Shown one piece after another: positions 51,827-60,258 of a stretch of DNA of 64,000 nucleotides. The DNA is from Maridesulfovibrio ferrireducens (GTDB lineage Bacteria > Desulfobacterota > Desulfovibrionia > Desulfovibrionales > Desulfovibrionaceae): positions 806,001-870,000 of the forward strand of contig NZ_FNGA01000001.1 of NCBI RefSeq assembly GCF_900101105.1. The letters are read 5' to 3'. The first letter of the stretch is position 1, and each line of letters opens with the position of its first letter. The notes beneath the pieces were generated by a model, which was given only the letters and a program-made list of their open reading frames with translations, searched no databases and was not told the DNA's origin. Position numbers and translations under genes: made by a program.

Positions 51827-52578
51827 TTCTTATCCTTCAGTTCCAGTTCGGTTAGCCGGATATATTTTTGAAAGGTGTAAAAGAAGCCGTGAACAGCAAT
51901 AATAAATCCGGCGCGGCCATCCAGAAATCCCATTTTAAGCAGGTATTGCTTGAAAAATTTACCGATCCCATGTCCTACAGCTCCGGCTAAAGATCCTCGT
52001 TTACCCCGGGAGTAAAGGTCTTCAGCTGCGTCCTGAGTATAGTAGTTTATTTTCTCAAGGTGCTGGTTGAAGTTTTCATATGGGTAATGAATTATATCTC
52101 CCGCAATATTTCCGGCTTTTGTTTTAGGTCGAAGTTCCTCATGCGGTCTGATGCCTCCGATAGTGATTCCTTCCGGTCTATATATGCGGAAAAGTTTATC
52201 GGGATACCAGCCGCTGTGGAGAATGAATCTGTTAAAGTACCATGATTTTCGAGCACAGTAAAAACCGTCTACATCTGCGGGATTATCAAGTTCTTTAATT
52301 ATGTTTTTTGCAAGTTCCGGGGAAACTATTTCATCCTGATCAATGGTCACGACCCACGGAGTCGTAATTTGAGTGACCGCGAATCGATGTTGCTCAATAG
52401 CTCCGCTCCAGTCATTGTGAACTATGCGGGCATTATGTTTTTTGGCAATTTCCAGCGTGGAGTCTGAGGAGCCTGAATCAATAATCAGTAGTTCAGAACA
52501 AAAAGAAAGGCTTGTTAGAGCTTCATCTAACAGCCGTTCTCCATTATACGTCAGGACTAATCCTGTAATGCGGTTCAT
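51823..52578 (-). CDS. Glycosyltransferase family 2, WaaE/KdtX-like
   Basis: I prefer the ATG at 52578 (251 residues), with AAAGG five bases before it, over the upstream GTG at 52605. The GT-A domain has ITGLVLTYNGERLLDEALTS, then LLIIDSGSSDSTLEIAKKHN, DWSGAIEQHRFAV and VVTIDQDEIVSPEL (DQDE metal site). This order, with the NGE and DQDE forms, matches WaaE/KdtX lipopolysaccharide-core glucosyltransferases and related enzymes. It precedes fdtA and fdtB in one operon, so it may transfer the amino sugar they make. Confidence 0.85.
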   Translation of the reverse strand: MNRITGLVLTYNGERLLDEALTSLSFCSELLIIDSGSSDSTLEIAKKHNARIVHNDWSGAIEQHRFAVTQITTPWVVTIDQDEIVSPELAKNIIKELDNPADVDGFYCARKSWYFNRFILHSGWYPDKLFRIYRPEGITIGGIRPHEELRPKTKAGNIAGDIIHYPYENFNQHLEKINYYTQDAAEDLYSRGKRGSLAGAVGHGIGKFFKQYLLKMGFLDGRAGFIIAVHGFFYTFQKYIRLTELELKDKK

Positions 52579-52706
52579 TTGAGCCTTTTCTTTGATGGTA
52601 ATCACGAAATAAGTATTTTTAAATACAATTAATAACCGGAAAATAATTATTTGATTGTAGATAGGGGCGAAGAGAGAGTCAAGAGGGTGGTGATAAAGTG
52701 TAGCCT

Positions 52707-53687
52707 TTAGGTCATCTTAGGCTCAATGGCCTTGGTTATTTGCAATGCCCGGTTGGCTTTTACTCTTCCTGGAATTCCGTAGTATTTTAAAACTCCTTCA
52801 ACTTCACATTCAATCATATCTTCTTCGTCAGTGTTGAGAAGCAGGAGATCGCCTTCTTCGAGGTTTACAAGTTGGCGGCCTGTGATTTTTGTTCTGCCGA
52901 GGCGGACAACTAATTCAACAGGAGTTTCAAGAAGTCTTTCTTTAAATCTGCTTACCCAGACATGGTCGATTTCAAGTCTTTCAGACTGGAATGACGCGTG
53001 GAGTTTTGAGCGGATAGGCTCAAGCGTTGAGTAAGGCAAGCATACGATAAGTGAGCCGATTGCGTTTTCAAGCTCAACTTCAAAAGTGATGACGATAACA
53101 ACGTCAGAGGGCGGAACGATTGCTGCAAACTGCGGATTAACCTCGGAGCGGATAAGCTCAAGATGAACTTCATGAACAGGGCGCCATGAGTCCTCAAGAT
53201 TTGAGAGAGCAATTTTAACAACCCGGTCAACAATGGCCTGTTCAATGGGAGTGAAGTCACGCCCCTCGACTTTCGGCTGTGAGCCTGAGCCTCCGAAAAA
53301 ACTTTCCACAAGGGCAAAAACAAGGCGTGAATCAACAACCAGAATGGCATTACCGCGCAACGGGTCCATTTTAAAAATAGAAAGTGAGGTGGGGACAGGC
53401 AGTGAGCGCATGAAATCCCCGAATTTGGACATGTCGATAGATATGGGGTTGATATCAACCCTTTTGCGCATGGTATTGGCAAGATTGTTGGTTGCCAGAC
53501 GAGCGAAACGGTCGTTGACAATTTCGAGCACGGGCATACGGCCGCGAATAATGCGGTCCTGATTCGCAAGGTCGAATGTAACTACGCCGGAATCATCATC
53601 CGGTATATCTTGCTCAGCTTCAACTTCTCCACCGGAGAGGCCTCTAAGCAGCGCATCGACTTCATCCTGTTGAAGGATTTTGCTCAT
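52707..53687 (-). CDS. fliM: Flagellar motor switch protein FliM
   Basis: A 326-residue protein with the N-terminal CheY-binding peptide (MSKILQQDEVDALLRGL), a CheC-like middle domain (RGRMPVLEIVNDRFARLATN, FGDFMRSLPVPTSLSIFKMD) and a C-terminal surface-presentation-type domain. The last (LVVRLGRTKITGRQLVNLEE) joins FliN in the C ring. It switches flagellar rotation on binding phospho-CheY. No other flagellar gene is in the window, so it stands apart from the usual fliL-fliM-fliN order. Confidence 0.96.
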   Translation of the reverse strand: MSKILQQDEVDALLRGLSGGEVEAEQDIPDDDSGVVTFDLANQDRIIRGRMPVLEIVNDRFARLATNNLANTMRKRVDINPISIDMSKFGDFMRSLPVPTSLSIFKMDPLRGNAILVVDSRLVFALVESFFGGSGSQPKVEGRDFTPIEQAIVDRVVKIALSNLEDSWRPVHEVHLELIRSEVNPQFAAIVPPSDVVIVITFEVELENAIGSLIVCLPYSTLEPIRSKLHASFQSERLEIDHVWVSRFKERLLETPVELVVRLGRTKITGRQLVNLEEGDLLLLNTDEEDMIECEVEGVLKYYGIPGRVKANRALQITKAIEPKMT

Positions 53688-53898
53688 TCTTATGCGATCC
53701 GTGTTTTAACGTTTTGTTCCGGGTGTTTCTGTCGAAACAGTTCCATTGCCATTCACCATATTAATTAACTGCTTTATACGACAAAGTAAATGAAAGCTAC
53801 AGTCGGCATATCAGAAATGAGATGATATCTCAGGTGTTCTGAGTATATATCATATCGTATTATTTGATATAATCTTTAGGTGAAGCCGTAAACTATTA

Positions 53899-54744
53899 TT
53901 ATAGTTTGATATCCTTTACTTTGATATGCCAAGGCTCAAACCGGACTCCGAGCATATTCTCCCTCGGGTAGCGCAGTTTCAGGTAACCTTGTTCGCGGAG
54001 TTGCATACACGTTTCCGTTCTGGCGAATTTTATGCTGAAATTTGCCACGCCAAGTCCCGCTTCTCCGACATCAAAATCTCCTACGCCGTGAAAGGAGTAT
54101 CCGGGGGGGGCAAGAGAACGCGAAGCCAGTGAGAGGTTGCCGTTATTTGCTGCTGCTTTTGAAAGAAAAAGTATGAATTGTTTCATGGTCCCTCTGACCC
54201 CGGAGGTCAGATAAACTTTTTTGCCAAGCAGCTTTTTTATTGATTTGTAGGTTTCATGCGGTTGACCCCGGTATAAAAAATTTCCGCTTCCCTGGATTTT
54301 GACGAGATCTTTTTTTGATACACGCGAGGTTATGTTGGAGATAGTTCTTTCCCCGTAGAAACCGTAATTGGAGGCATCGAAGCTGAATGTATAGTCTAAA
54401 AAAGATAGTTCTTTTTTGGTGAAGCTGCCGATAGATGAATTTTGGCGGGCATAAAGCAGCGCCTCGTCAAAGCTGAGTATACAGAAATTTCCGAAGCCGA
54501 CAGTGCGCTGGATTCTTCGCAGTCTTTTGAGTGAGGATTTTAGCAGGGCAAGCTGGGTATTTATGAGGATAATGTCGCCCATATGCGGCAGGTCGAAATT
54601 TGCCATGCTGTGAAGATAATCTTTCAGGTCTTCATCATCTACAGTACGGACAGCTCCTGACGCACAGGCAATCGTCTGCGAACCACACAAGGTGGTTGCA
54701 GCAGCAACTGCGCAAAGCGTTTTAATAAACGTTCGTCTGTTCAT
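53899..54744 (-). CDS. Tat-exported M15-type D,D-carboxypeptidase-like protein
   Basis: A 281-residue protein with a twin-arginine signal (MNRRTFIKTLCAVAAATTLC). The C-terminal part has the M15/VanY metal-site pattern: YSFHGVGDFDVGEAG (His and Asp zinc ligands) and RFEPWHIKV (Glu and His of the ExWH motif). VYLTSGVRGTMKQFILFLSK supplies the substrate-binding arginine region. It would trim D-Ala from peptidoglycan stems in the periplasm. Residues 45-150 are family-specific and unassigned. A 13-base palindromic element lies 54 bases upstream. Confidence 0.8.
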   Translation of the reverse strand: MNRRTFIKTLCAVAAATTLCGSQTIACASGAVRTVDDEDLKDYLHSMANFDLPHMGDIILINTQLALLKSSLKRLRRIQRTVGFGNFCILSFDEALLYARQNSSIGSFTKKELSFLDYTFSFDASNYGFYGERTISNITSRVSKKDLVKIQGSGNFLYRGQPHETYKSIKKLLGKKVYLTSGVRGTMKQFILFLSKAAANNGNLSLASRSLAPPGYSFHGVGDFDVGEAGLGVANFSIKFARTETCMQLREQGYLKLRYPRENMLGVRFEPWHIKVKDIKL

Positions 54745-54797
54745 GTCTTAACTGGTTTCAGTCCCGTTGTGAGTTTATGAACCCGTTGTTTTTTTAT

Positions 54798-54810
54798 ATT
54801 GTTATAACAG
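54798..54810. promoter_or_regulatory. Palindromic element, copy 1
   Basis: ATTGTTATAACAG contains the palindrome TGTTATAACA. The exact reverse complement of the 13-mer occurs at 55575-55587. It lies 54 bases upstream of the M15 peptidase start, a plausible operator position. Confidence 0.4.
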
Positions 54811-54834
54811 ATTGGCCTTGGTGGGAAGCATTTG

Positions 54835-54866
54835 AAAAGGCCACCCACAAACATGGATGGCCTTTT
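54835..54866 (-). terminator. Terminator downstream of the MucR-type gene
   Basis: A stem of 12 positions with one mismatch (AAAAGGCCACCC at 54835-54846 with GGATGGCCTTTT at 54855-54866) and an 8-base loop. It is 25 bases after the stop of the MucR-type gene. Confidence 0.75.
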
Positions 54867-54890
54867 AGTAGTCATTTTGGAAAAAACGGA

Positions 54891-55280
54891 TTATTTTTGG
54901 CCGCGTTTTGTCCAAAGCTGCATTTCTTTCATTTTTTTGCGACGTTCACGCTGAAGCGATTTACATACAAGAGGAGTTTTCTTTTTCATGCCGTGTCTTT
55001 CCCGGTATTCGTCAGGTGTCAGGTCATGTGAAGAAAGGTGCTTTTTAGTTATGATCTTAAAAGACTTACCACATTCACAGCAGACAATAGTTTTTTCTTT
55101 AATAGACTTTTTGGGATCGCATGCAGGAGCGTCTTCTTTCGCTGGAAGTGTATTTTCAGCAATTGCCTGAATGCCGGCAGACAGTTTACGAACCATTGAA
55201 GTCATTTCTTCTTCATTCATGGTTCTGACGCTGGCTTGTGCTTTGACTATTTCCAAAGCTTCTTTAAGATAGTCTTCCAC
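54891..55280 (-). CDS. MucR/Ros family zinc-finger transcriptional regulator
   Basis: A 129-residue protein. The N-terminal helical part (residues 1-45) is the MucR oligomerisation region. CCECGKSFKIITKKHLSSHD (residues 67-86) has Cys and His of the Ros-type zinc finger, followed by the family signature LTPDEYRERHGMKKKTPLVC and a basic tail. MucR proteins bind AT-rich DNA and act as H-NS-like silencers of surface and motility genes. A long AT-rich non-coding region lies immediately upstream. AAGGAGATATCC precedes the ATG as ribosome binding site. Confidence 0.92.
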   Translation of the reverse strand: MEDYLKEALEIVKAQASVRTMNEEEMTSMVRKLSAGIQAIAENTLPAKEDAPACDPKKSIKEKTIVCCECGKSFKIITKKHLSSHDLTPDEYRERHGMKKKTPLVCKSLQRERRKKMKEMQLWTKRGQK

Positions 55281-55852
55281 TGGATATCTCCTTTGGGGAT
55301 TATTTTTATACTAACGACTATACTGGAAAGACAAGGGATAAAGTAGATTATAGATGCTGTCAAATGTATTACGTCTTTTTTAGAAACATGTTTTGTTATT
55401 TTTATGTATAACTGCAAAAAATTGCACTGTTTCAAACGATACGATCACGTGAACGGTCTTTTTATACATCTTTTAGTTAATTTTATATTCTTTATGCATA
55501 GAATATGTGTGGCGTAAAAAATTATAAGTTGATTGAAAGTTGTAAATTAAGGGTATATGTGGTCAAATTTAAAACTGTTATAACAATTTGTTTATGTATA
55601 ATGGTATTAACGTTGAAATTTGTTGGAGTTTTAAAGAGAGAATGTGAGTACTTCCATATGGATGCCGTTTAACTCATAATCTGTGACAGTTATTCATTGC
55701 AGAAAATTGAAAATAGTGAATTTTCAGAATATAAATCAAGACAGAGCAGTCTGTTGTGTTTAAGATTATCAGGGTTGAAGTTTTTAAGTTCATGGAGAAA
55801 TAGTGATTATGCCGGTAAAATTTTCTGACAGACGAGAGGATAATACTGACTC
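55281..55852. other. Long AT-rich intergenic region
   Basis: Between the divergent MucR-type gene and the lipoprotein gene there are about 570 bases without a supported gene. The region is very AT-rich with many TpA steps. It contains an 11-base direct repeat TTTATGTATAA (55401-55411 and 55591-55601) and the palindrome copy at 55575-55587. The second repeat includes TATAAT (55596-55601 region) and may be a -10 box. These features suit a regulatory region for a MucR/H-NS-like protein. Confidence 0.5.
55575..55587. promoter_or_regulatory. Palindromic element, copy 2
   Basis: CTGTTATAACAAT is the exact reverse complement of the element at 54798-54810. It lies just before a TATAAT-like box in the AT-rich region upstream of the lipoprotein and two-receiver genes, opposite the MucR-type gene. 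Confidence 0.4.
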
Positions 55853-56149
55853 GTGAAAAATGCACTGATTACTGCTTTATGCATTCTTGTGTTTTCTTCT
55901 ATTTCTACCGGATGTTTGTGGGTTATGGCAGGGGCTGTCGGGGTTGCTGTCGTAAGTGCAAATCTTGATGAGTATGAGCATTCAAAGACCAATAGTACCG
56001 GAGTAGAGGCTTTGAACGAACATCTTGCAGATCAAAAAGCTGTTGATGATGCTTTGGCAGGAGTTGAGTCTGAAAAGATTGAAGTAAAAGAAAATGTTAC
56101 AGTTGATGATGTTCTGATAAAATATGAAGGTGAAATAAGAACTGATTGA
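55853..56149 (+). CDS. Small lipoprotein, glycine/valine-rich N-terminus
   Basis: A 98-residue protein from a GTG start. The signal ends in a lipobox (ISTGC, Cys21), followed by a hydrophobic stretch (LWVMAGAVGVAVVSANLDEY) and an acidic, helical tail. The general layout (short lipoprotein with GAVGVAVV) resembles DUF3568-like small lipoproteins, but I do not assign it with confidence. The ribosome binding site (GAGAGG, 55835-55840) is somewhat far from the start. The two-receiver gene starts 52 bases downstream. Confidence 0.6.
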   Translation: MKNALITALCILVFSSISTGCLWVMAGAVGVAVVSANLDEYEHSKTNSTGVEALNEHLADQKAVDDALAGVESEKIEVKENVTVDDVLIKYEGEIRTD

Positions 56150-56201
56150 TTTGGATCAGTTTTTGGTTTGTCTTTACCTTGTTATAAACAGGAGAGATTT
56201 T

Positions 56202-57455
56202 ATGTCCGAGAGCGCAAAAAATACAGTACTCGTAGTAGAAAGTAGTCATACACAGGTTCGGATTATTACAGAACATATCGAGAGCCTTACTCCGTTTGAT
56301 ACAATAACAGCTTCTTCTCTTGATCAGGTTGAAGAGATGCTTGAAAATAACGGAGAGGACATTTTTATTGCTGTACTGAATCTGAATATTAAAGGAGCTC
56401 CAGACGGTGAGGCTGTAGATTATGTTCTTTCCCGTAAGATTCCCTGCATTGTCTTAACTTCAACTTTTGATGAGAAAATACGTAACCGGTTCATTGAAAA
56501 GAATGTGCTTGATTATTTCAACAAGGGGAATCGTACTGACCTTGACGAAATGGTGGATTTAATAAGCAGAATTCATTCTAACCGCGATATCAAAGTCGTT
56601 GTTGCTGAAGATAACGGCACAGCCAGAAAGATTATGTGCAAGCTTTTGGAACGTCTTAATTTTAATGTTTTTGCAGCTGAAGACGGAGCCAAAGCTCTGG
56701 ATATTATTCGTGCTAATCCCGATGTTAAGCTTTTGCTGACCGATTATGAAATGCCGGAACTTGATGGATTTGAACTGGTCACCGAGGTTCGTAAAACTCA
56801 TTACAGGGATCAACTCGCCATTCTCGGAGTTTCTGCTCATGATTCGGGCGCGATTACAGCCAAATTCCTCAAACGCGGGGCTAATGATTTTCTTAAAAAA
56901 CCGTTTGAAGTCGAAGAATTTTCATGGCGTGTCACAAATAATATTAATGAGTTGGAACGCATCTCTTCAATCAAAGATGCTTATAGCCGTGATCCTTTGA
57001 CTGGATTTGGCAACCTGAATACTTTTATAGAGCAGGGGCGCGAGATTTTTGAAAATTACAGCAATCAGGAACGTACTCCGGTTCTGGCTGCATTCAACGT
57101 GGATAATATGCTGGAAATTAATTCCAGATTCGGATGGGACGCAGGGGCTGCTGCTCTGAAAAAGGCTGCGGCTAATTTGGAGCAACAATCACTCGGCTGG
57201 CTGCTTTCCGCCCGTTGGGATGGCGGATTTATTGTTTTAGCTGAGGACTCCGAGATTTTGAAAAATGATCTTGTAGCCGCGCAGGCCGGATTTGCAAAAA
57301 CTGCAATTGGTTCCGTGGGCGAACGCTTCAAGGGAACCGCGTCTTTTGCTGTTTGCAAAAAGGGTGAAAAAGATCTTGATATCACTATGTCTAAAGTTGT
57401 TGCAGTTCTTGAAAAAATGCAGAGTATCGGAGTGGATTCTTACCGCTTTGTGTAA
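56202..57455 (+). CDS. Two-receiver response regulator with degenerate GGDEF domain
   Basis: I use the ATG at 56202 (417 residues), with AGGAGA seven bases upstream, instead of the in-frame ATG at 56151. Receiver 1 (about residues 6-120) lacks the usual acidic pair after VLVVESS and has AVLNLNIKG in place of the phosphoacceptor site. Receiver 2 (about 128-245) is canonical: VVVAEDNGTARK, LLLTDYEMPELDGF and KKPFEVEEF. The C-terminal part (about 260-415) starts DPLTGFGNLNTF as GGDEF domains do, but the signature position reads RWDGGFIVL, so cyclase activity is unlikely. It resembles PleD in architecture only. Confidence 0.85.
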   Translation: MSESAKNTVLVVESSHTQVRIITEHIESLTPFDTITASSLDQVEEMLENNGEDIFIAVLNLNIKGAPDGEAVDYVLSRKIPCIVLTSTFDEKIRNRFIEKNVLDYFNKGNRTDLDEMVDLISRIHSNRDIKVVVAEDNGTARKIMCKLLERLNFNVFAAEDGAKALDIIRANPDVKLLLTDYEMPELDGFELVTEVRKTHYRDQLAILGVSAHDSGAITAKFLKRGANDFLKKPFEVEEFSWRVTNNINELERISSIKDAYSRDPLTGFGNLNTFIEQGREIFENYSNQERTPVLAAFNVDNMLEINSRFGWDAGAAALKKAAANLEQQSLGWLLSARWDGGFIVLAEDSEILKNDLVAAQAGFAKTAIGSVGERFKGTASFAVCKKGEKDLDITMSKVVAVLEKMQSIGVDSYRFV

Positions 57456-57464
57456 ATCCAAATC

Positions 57465-57698
57465 ATGTTAATTCTTAAATGCGCCGCCTGTCGGCGAAAG
57501 CTCTTGAAGTATTATAAAATTGGGCAAGGCGAAGTGCACCGCTGTCATAAAGAACGGATTAAAAAAGTGTGGAATCTGGAAGAAAGAGACGGGAAGATTT
57601 TCTGTTCCTGCGGTAATTCTTACGGAATAGACAGGGGTACTTATTACACTATGGATAAGAAGGCTTTTACTTATTCAGGGACCAAGACGAACAATTAA
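57465..57698 (+). CDS. Small zinc-ribbon-like protein
   Basis: A 77-residue protein with two Cys pairs: LKCAACRRKLLKYYKIG at the start and KIFCSCGNSYGIDRG near residue 47. Together with His26/Cys27 (VHRCHKE) they could bind a metal. It begins nine bases after the two-receiver gene and its stop overlaps the stop of the convergent HAD gene by four bases. I know no function for it; a small Com-like zinc ribbon is a description only. Confidence 0.65.
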   Translation: MLILKCAACRRKLLKYYKIGQGEVHRCHKERIKKVWNLEERDGKIFCSCGNSYGIDRGTYYTMDKKAFTYSGTKTNN

Positions 57699-58165
57699 CA
57701 TCTTAGAGTGGTCATGAGTCTGATGGGGTGTGTGAAAAGTCCCAGTGCGTGAATTATATCTGAAGCAGCTATATCTGCTGAACGTGCGGCTGTCATCGAC
57801 ATACATTCCGGTCCTGATATTGCAATTCCCAGAGCCGCTTCTTTCAGCATAAGTGTGTCGTTGCGACCGTTTCCGATGCACGCACATTTTTCAACTCCCA
57901 CCGAGTTTATGTAATCAAGCTTGGCTTTGTCTTCTTCCGTTCCGCTTATGATGTGTATTGATACAGGGAGTCCGAGCAGATTCTCTTCGCATTGGCCGAA
58001 AGTGTCGGCCGTCAGTACATGGACTTCAATATCCACAGAAAGTTCTTGTATTATTTTACCGATTCCGGGCAGCAGGTTGCCGTCAAGGGCGATTGTGCCG
58101 TTGTAGTCCAGAACGAGATGTTCAATATTAAGAGCGCCGAAGCCGGGAATATTAAGGCTAATCAT
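57695..58165 (-). CDS. HAD-superfamily phosphatase
   Basis: A 156-residue soluble HAD protein. LVLDYNGTIALDGN near residue 18 is motif I, with DYNGT in place of DxDGT: the second acidic residue is Asn. VHVLTADTFG near 49 is motif II, and CIGNGRNDTLMLKEAALGI near 95 is motifs III/IV. It resembles the P-domain of P-type ATPases cut down to a stand-alone phosphatase. The substrate is not known. It precedes the amidase gene in opposite order to the convergent zinc-ribbon gene. Confidence 0.75.
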   Translation of the reverse strand: MISLNIPGFGALNIEHLVLDYNGTIALDGNLLPGIGKIIQELSVDIEVHVLTADTFGQCEENLLGLPVSIHIISGTEEDKAKLDYINSVGVEKCACIGNGRNDTLMLKEAALGIAISGPECMSMTAARSADIAASDIIHALGLFTHPIRLMTTLRC

Positions 58166-58205
58166 GGTCAGTTCCTTCCTGTTCTCGAATTTTAATTCTT
58201 AATAT

Positions 58206-59969
58206 CTAGAGACTGGCGTATCTTTCAATTTGTTTTTTGTATTCCAAAACACCCTTTACTATTCCGTCGGCAACGTAGGCAAGATATCTGTCGGACTTGA
58301 GTCTTGAAGCTTCTGTTTTATTGGTAAGATACCCAAGCTCTACAAGTACGGATGGCATTTTTGCGCCCATAAGAACATAGAAGGGAGCTTCACGTACACC
58401 TTGATCTTTTACAGACCATCTTCGACGAATATTTGCTAATGATTTCGTATGGATATTTTTAGCTAAGTCTTTGCTTTCTTTCATTTTAGAATTCAGCATA
58501 AGGTCTGTCAGAATCACTTGAAGATCGCTGATCCGTTTCGCCGAAATAGAGTTTTCACGAGCTGCTACGCGGACAGCATTACGGTTGCGTGCAAGGTTAA
58601 GAGTATAGGTTTCAAGGCCGTTTATTGCTGAATTGCGGTGCGCATTGCAATGGATGGATATAAACATATCCGCCTTTTTGATGTTGGCCATTGCCGTACG
58701 CTCTTCCAGAGGAATGAAGACGTCAGTTGTTCTGGTGTAGAGAACGTTAAATCCGGCTTTTTTTAATTTTGCAGCCAGAATTTTTGAAAAGCGCAGGTTT
58801 ATATTTTTTTCTTTGATCCGGTTCGCACTTGCTCCGGGGTCTTTTCCGCCATGTCCCGGGTCGATCATGATGGTTTTAAAGGTGAGTCCCAGTTGCTCAA
58901 GCAGATCTCCGGCCATGGCTTTACTGTTTGCGGGAGGAGTGTACTTGGTTGTGGTTGTCCGTTTCTTTCTTTGTTTAGTTGATTTGTTTTGTCTAACAAC
59001 TGCCCCTGCTTCGGGGGCCTGCACATCCACGACCAGCCTGAAAGGATTTTCCAGCGGGAAAATTTTATAATCCTGCATGGCATTGAAATCCAGTACAACG
59101 CGGGTTGTTCTCGGATCTTTCTGTGCGGAGCGGATGTCTTTTAAAATACCGTCGGCAACATCTGTGGCCTTATGTACATTTTTTCCAAGTATTGTGTTTT
59201 CCAGATCAATATAAAGTCTGTGCGGACGGTTAACACTCTGATTCGGATTTAAAAGCTGGTAACGAAAACGGACTTCATCGTCGAGGTCCAGAACCACGCG
59301 GGTGTATGAGTCACTGCTGGTATATCGGACTGATAAAAGCTTGGCGCGTCTGCTTGATGAATCCTTTACTACCGGAGCAGAGGTCGGAACTATGGTGCTC
59401 GAAGGTTTTGTACGCTTACTTCGTTTCTGCTGTTTAGGAGACATGCCCTTGCGGTCCATGGAATCAAGCCTTGCACGGGCTTTGGAATACATGTCAGATT
59501 TGGAGTGACGGTGAACTATTGTCAGATAATCGGAATAGGCGAGGTCTTTTTCATTTAATTTTCTAAGTCTTATTTCCGCTCTCCGGAAAAGGCTGTCATC
59601 GGTCCATGCATGGGATGGAAAGTTTGAGATCATGCGTCCGTAGTAATCAACTGATTTTCTGAAATCTTTTTTTAATCCGCTGTGATAACCTAATTCTTCA
59701 TATGATCTGCCTAGATAATAGAGGGCTTTAGGAGCATATTTTCCACGGGGGGATCTTTTAAAAACATTTCTGAATTTTTTAGCGGATTTGTCCCATTCTG
59801 AGCGATATTGAGATTTTTTCTTGTCTTTTGAAAGAGCATGGAATTGTTTCCATGCAACGGTGAATTGATCTTTAATACTTGCCCCGAATGCGCTGGCAGG
59901 AGTCACCGAAACAAGAAGTCCGGCAAGGAAAAGGCCCATCACAAGGTTTTGAAAGAAAATTTTGCGCAT
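58206..59969 (-). CDS. N-acetylmuramoyl-L-alanine amidase with AMIN domain
   Basis: A 587-residue protein with a signal peptide (LVMGLFLAGLLVSVTPASAF). TPR-like repeats follow (residues 50-170: KYAPKALYYLGRSYEELGYH), then an AMIN domain near 208-315 (LLSVRYTSSDSYTRVVLDLD), and an amidase_3 domain from about 365. The catalytic zinc sites are in MIDPGHGGKDPGASA, ERTAMANIKKADMFISIHCN and VLVELGYLTNKTEA (catalytic Glu). It cleaves the lactyl-peptide bond of peptidoglycan in the periplasm, like AmiC, with the AMIN domain placing it at the septum. The extra TPR part is notable. Confidence 0.92.
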   Translation of the reverse strand: MRKIFFQNLVMGLFLAGLLVSVTPASAFGASIKDQFTVAWKQFHALSKDKKKSQYRSEWDKSAKKFRNVFKRSPRGKYAPKALYYLGRSYEELGYHSGLKKDFRKSVDYYGRMISNFPSHAWTDDSLFRRAEIRLRKLNEKDLAYSDYLTIVHRHSKSDMYSKARARLDSMDRKGMSPKQQKRSKRTKPSSTIVPTSAPVVKDSSSRRAKLLSVRYTSSDSYTRVVLDLDDEVRFRYQLLNPNQSVNRPHRLYIDLENTILGKNVHKATDVADGILKDIRSAQKDPRTTRVVLDFNAMQDYKIFPLENPFRLVVDVQAPEAGAVVRQNKSTKQRKKRTTTTKYTPPANSKAMAGDLLEQLGLTFKTIMIDPGHGGKDPGASANRIKEKNINLRFSKILAAKLKKAGFNVLYTRTTDVFIPLEERTAMANIKKADMFISIHCNAHRNSAINGLETYTLNLARNRNAVRVAARENSISAKRISDLQVILTDLMLNSKMKESKDLAKNIHTKSLANIRRRWSVKDQGVREAPFYVLMGAKMPSVLVELGYLTNKTEASRLKSDRYLAYVADGIVKGVLEYKKQIERYASL

Positions 59970-60258
59970 ATATTTTATGGGGTAATTGTTTTTTTTGTTA
60001 GTTATCTTAGAGGTTTTTGAAGCCTTAAAGATGGACCTGTTGGTTCTAAAAAAAGTTTAGACGTTTTCTTAATAAGCTTGCATCGGCTAAAAATCAACCA
60101 TGTATATATTAAGGTAACAAAATAGGATTGCAGGCCGTGCTTTTTTATACTTTTTAGGGTAACTATGAAAACTGGACTGACAGCTGTTTTTATGTAATTG
60201 CCATGACTGTTGTCGGTGGAAATCGAACCAATCAAACACTCATTTTGGAGATAGGCGA

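Noticed and set aside
53822-53849. Hairpin between the M15 peptidase gene and fliM
   Set aside because: The CTCAG/CTGAG stem is short and no T-run follows on either strand, so it is not called as a terminator.
55674-55992. Short minus-strand frames in and near the AT-rich gap
   Set aside because: They lack ribosome binding sites and recognisable motifs and partly mirror the lipoprotein gene.
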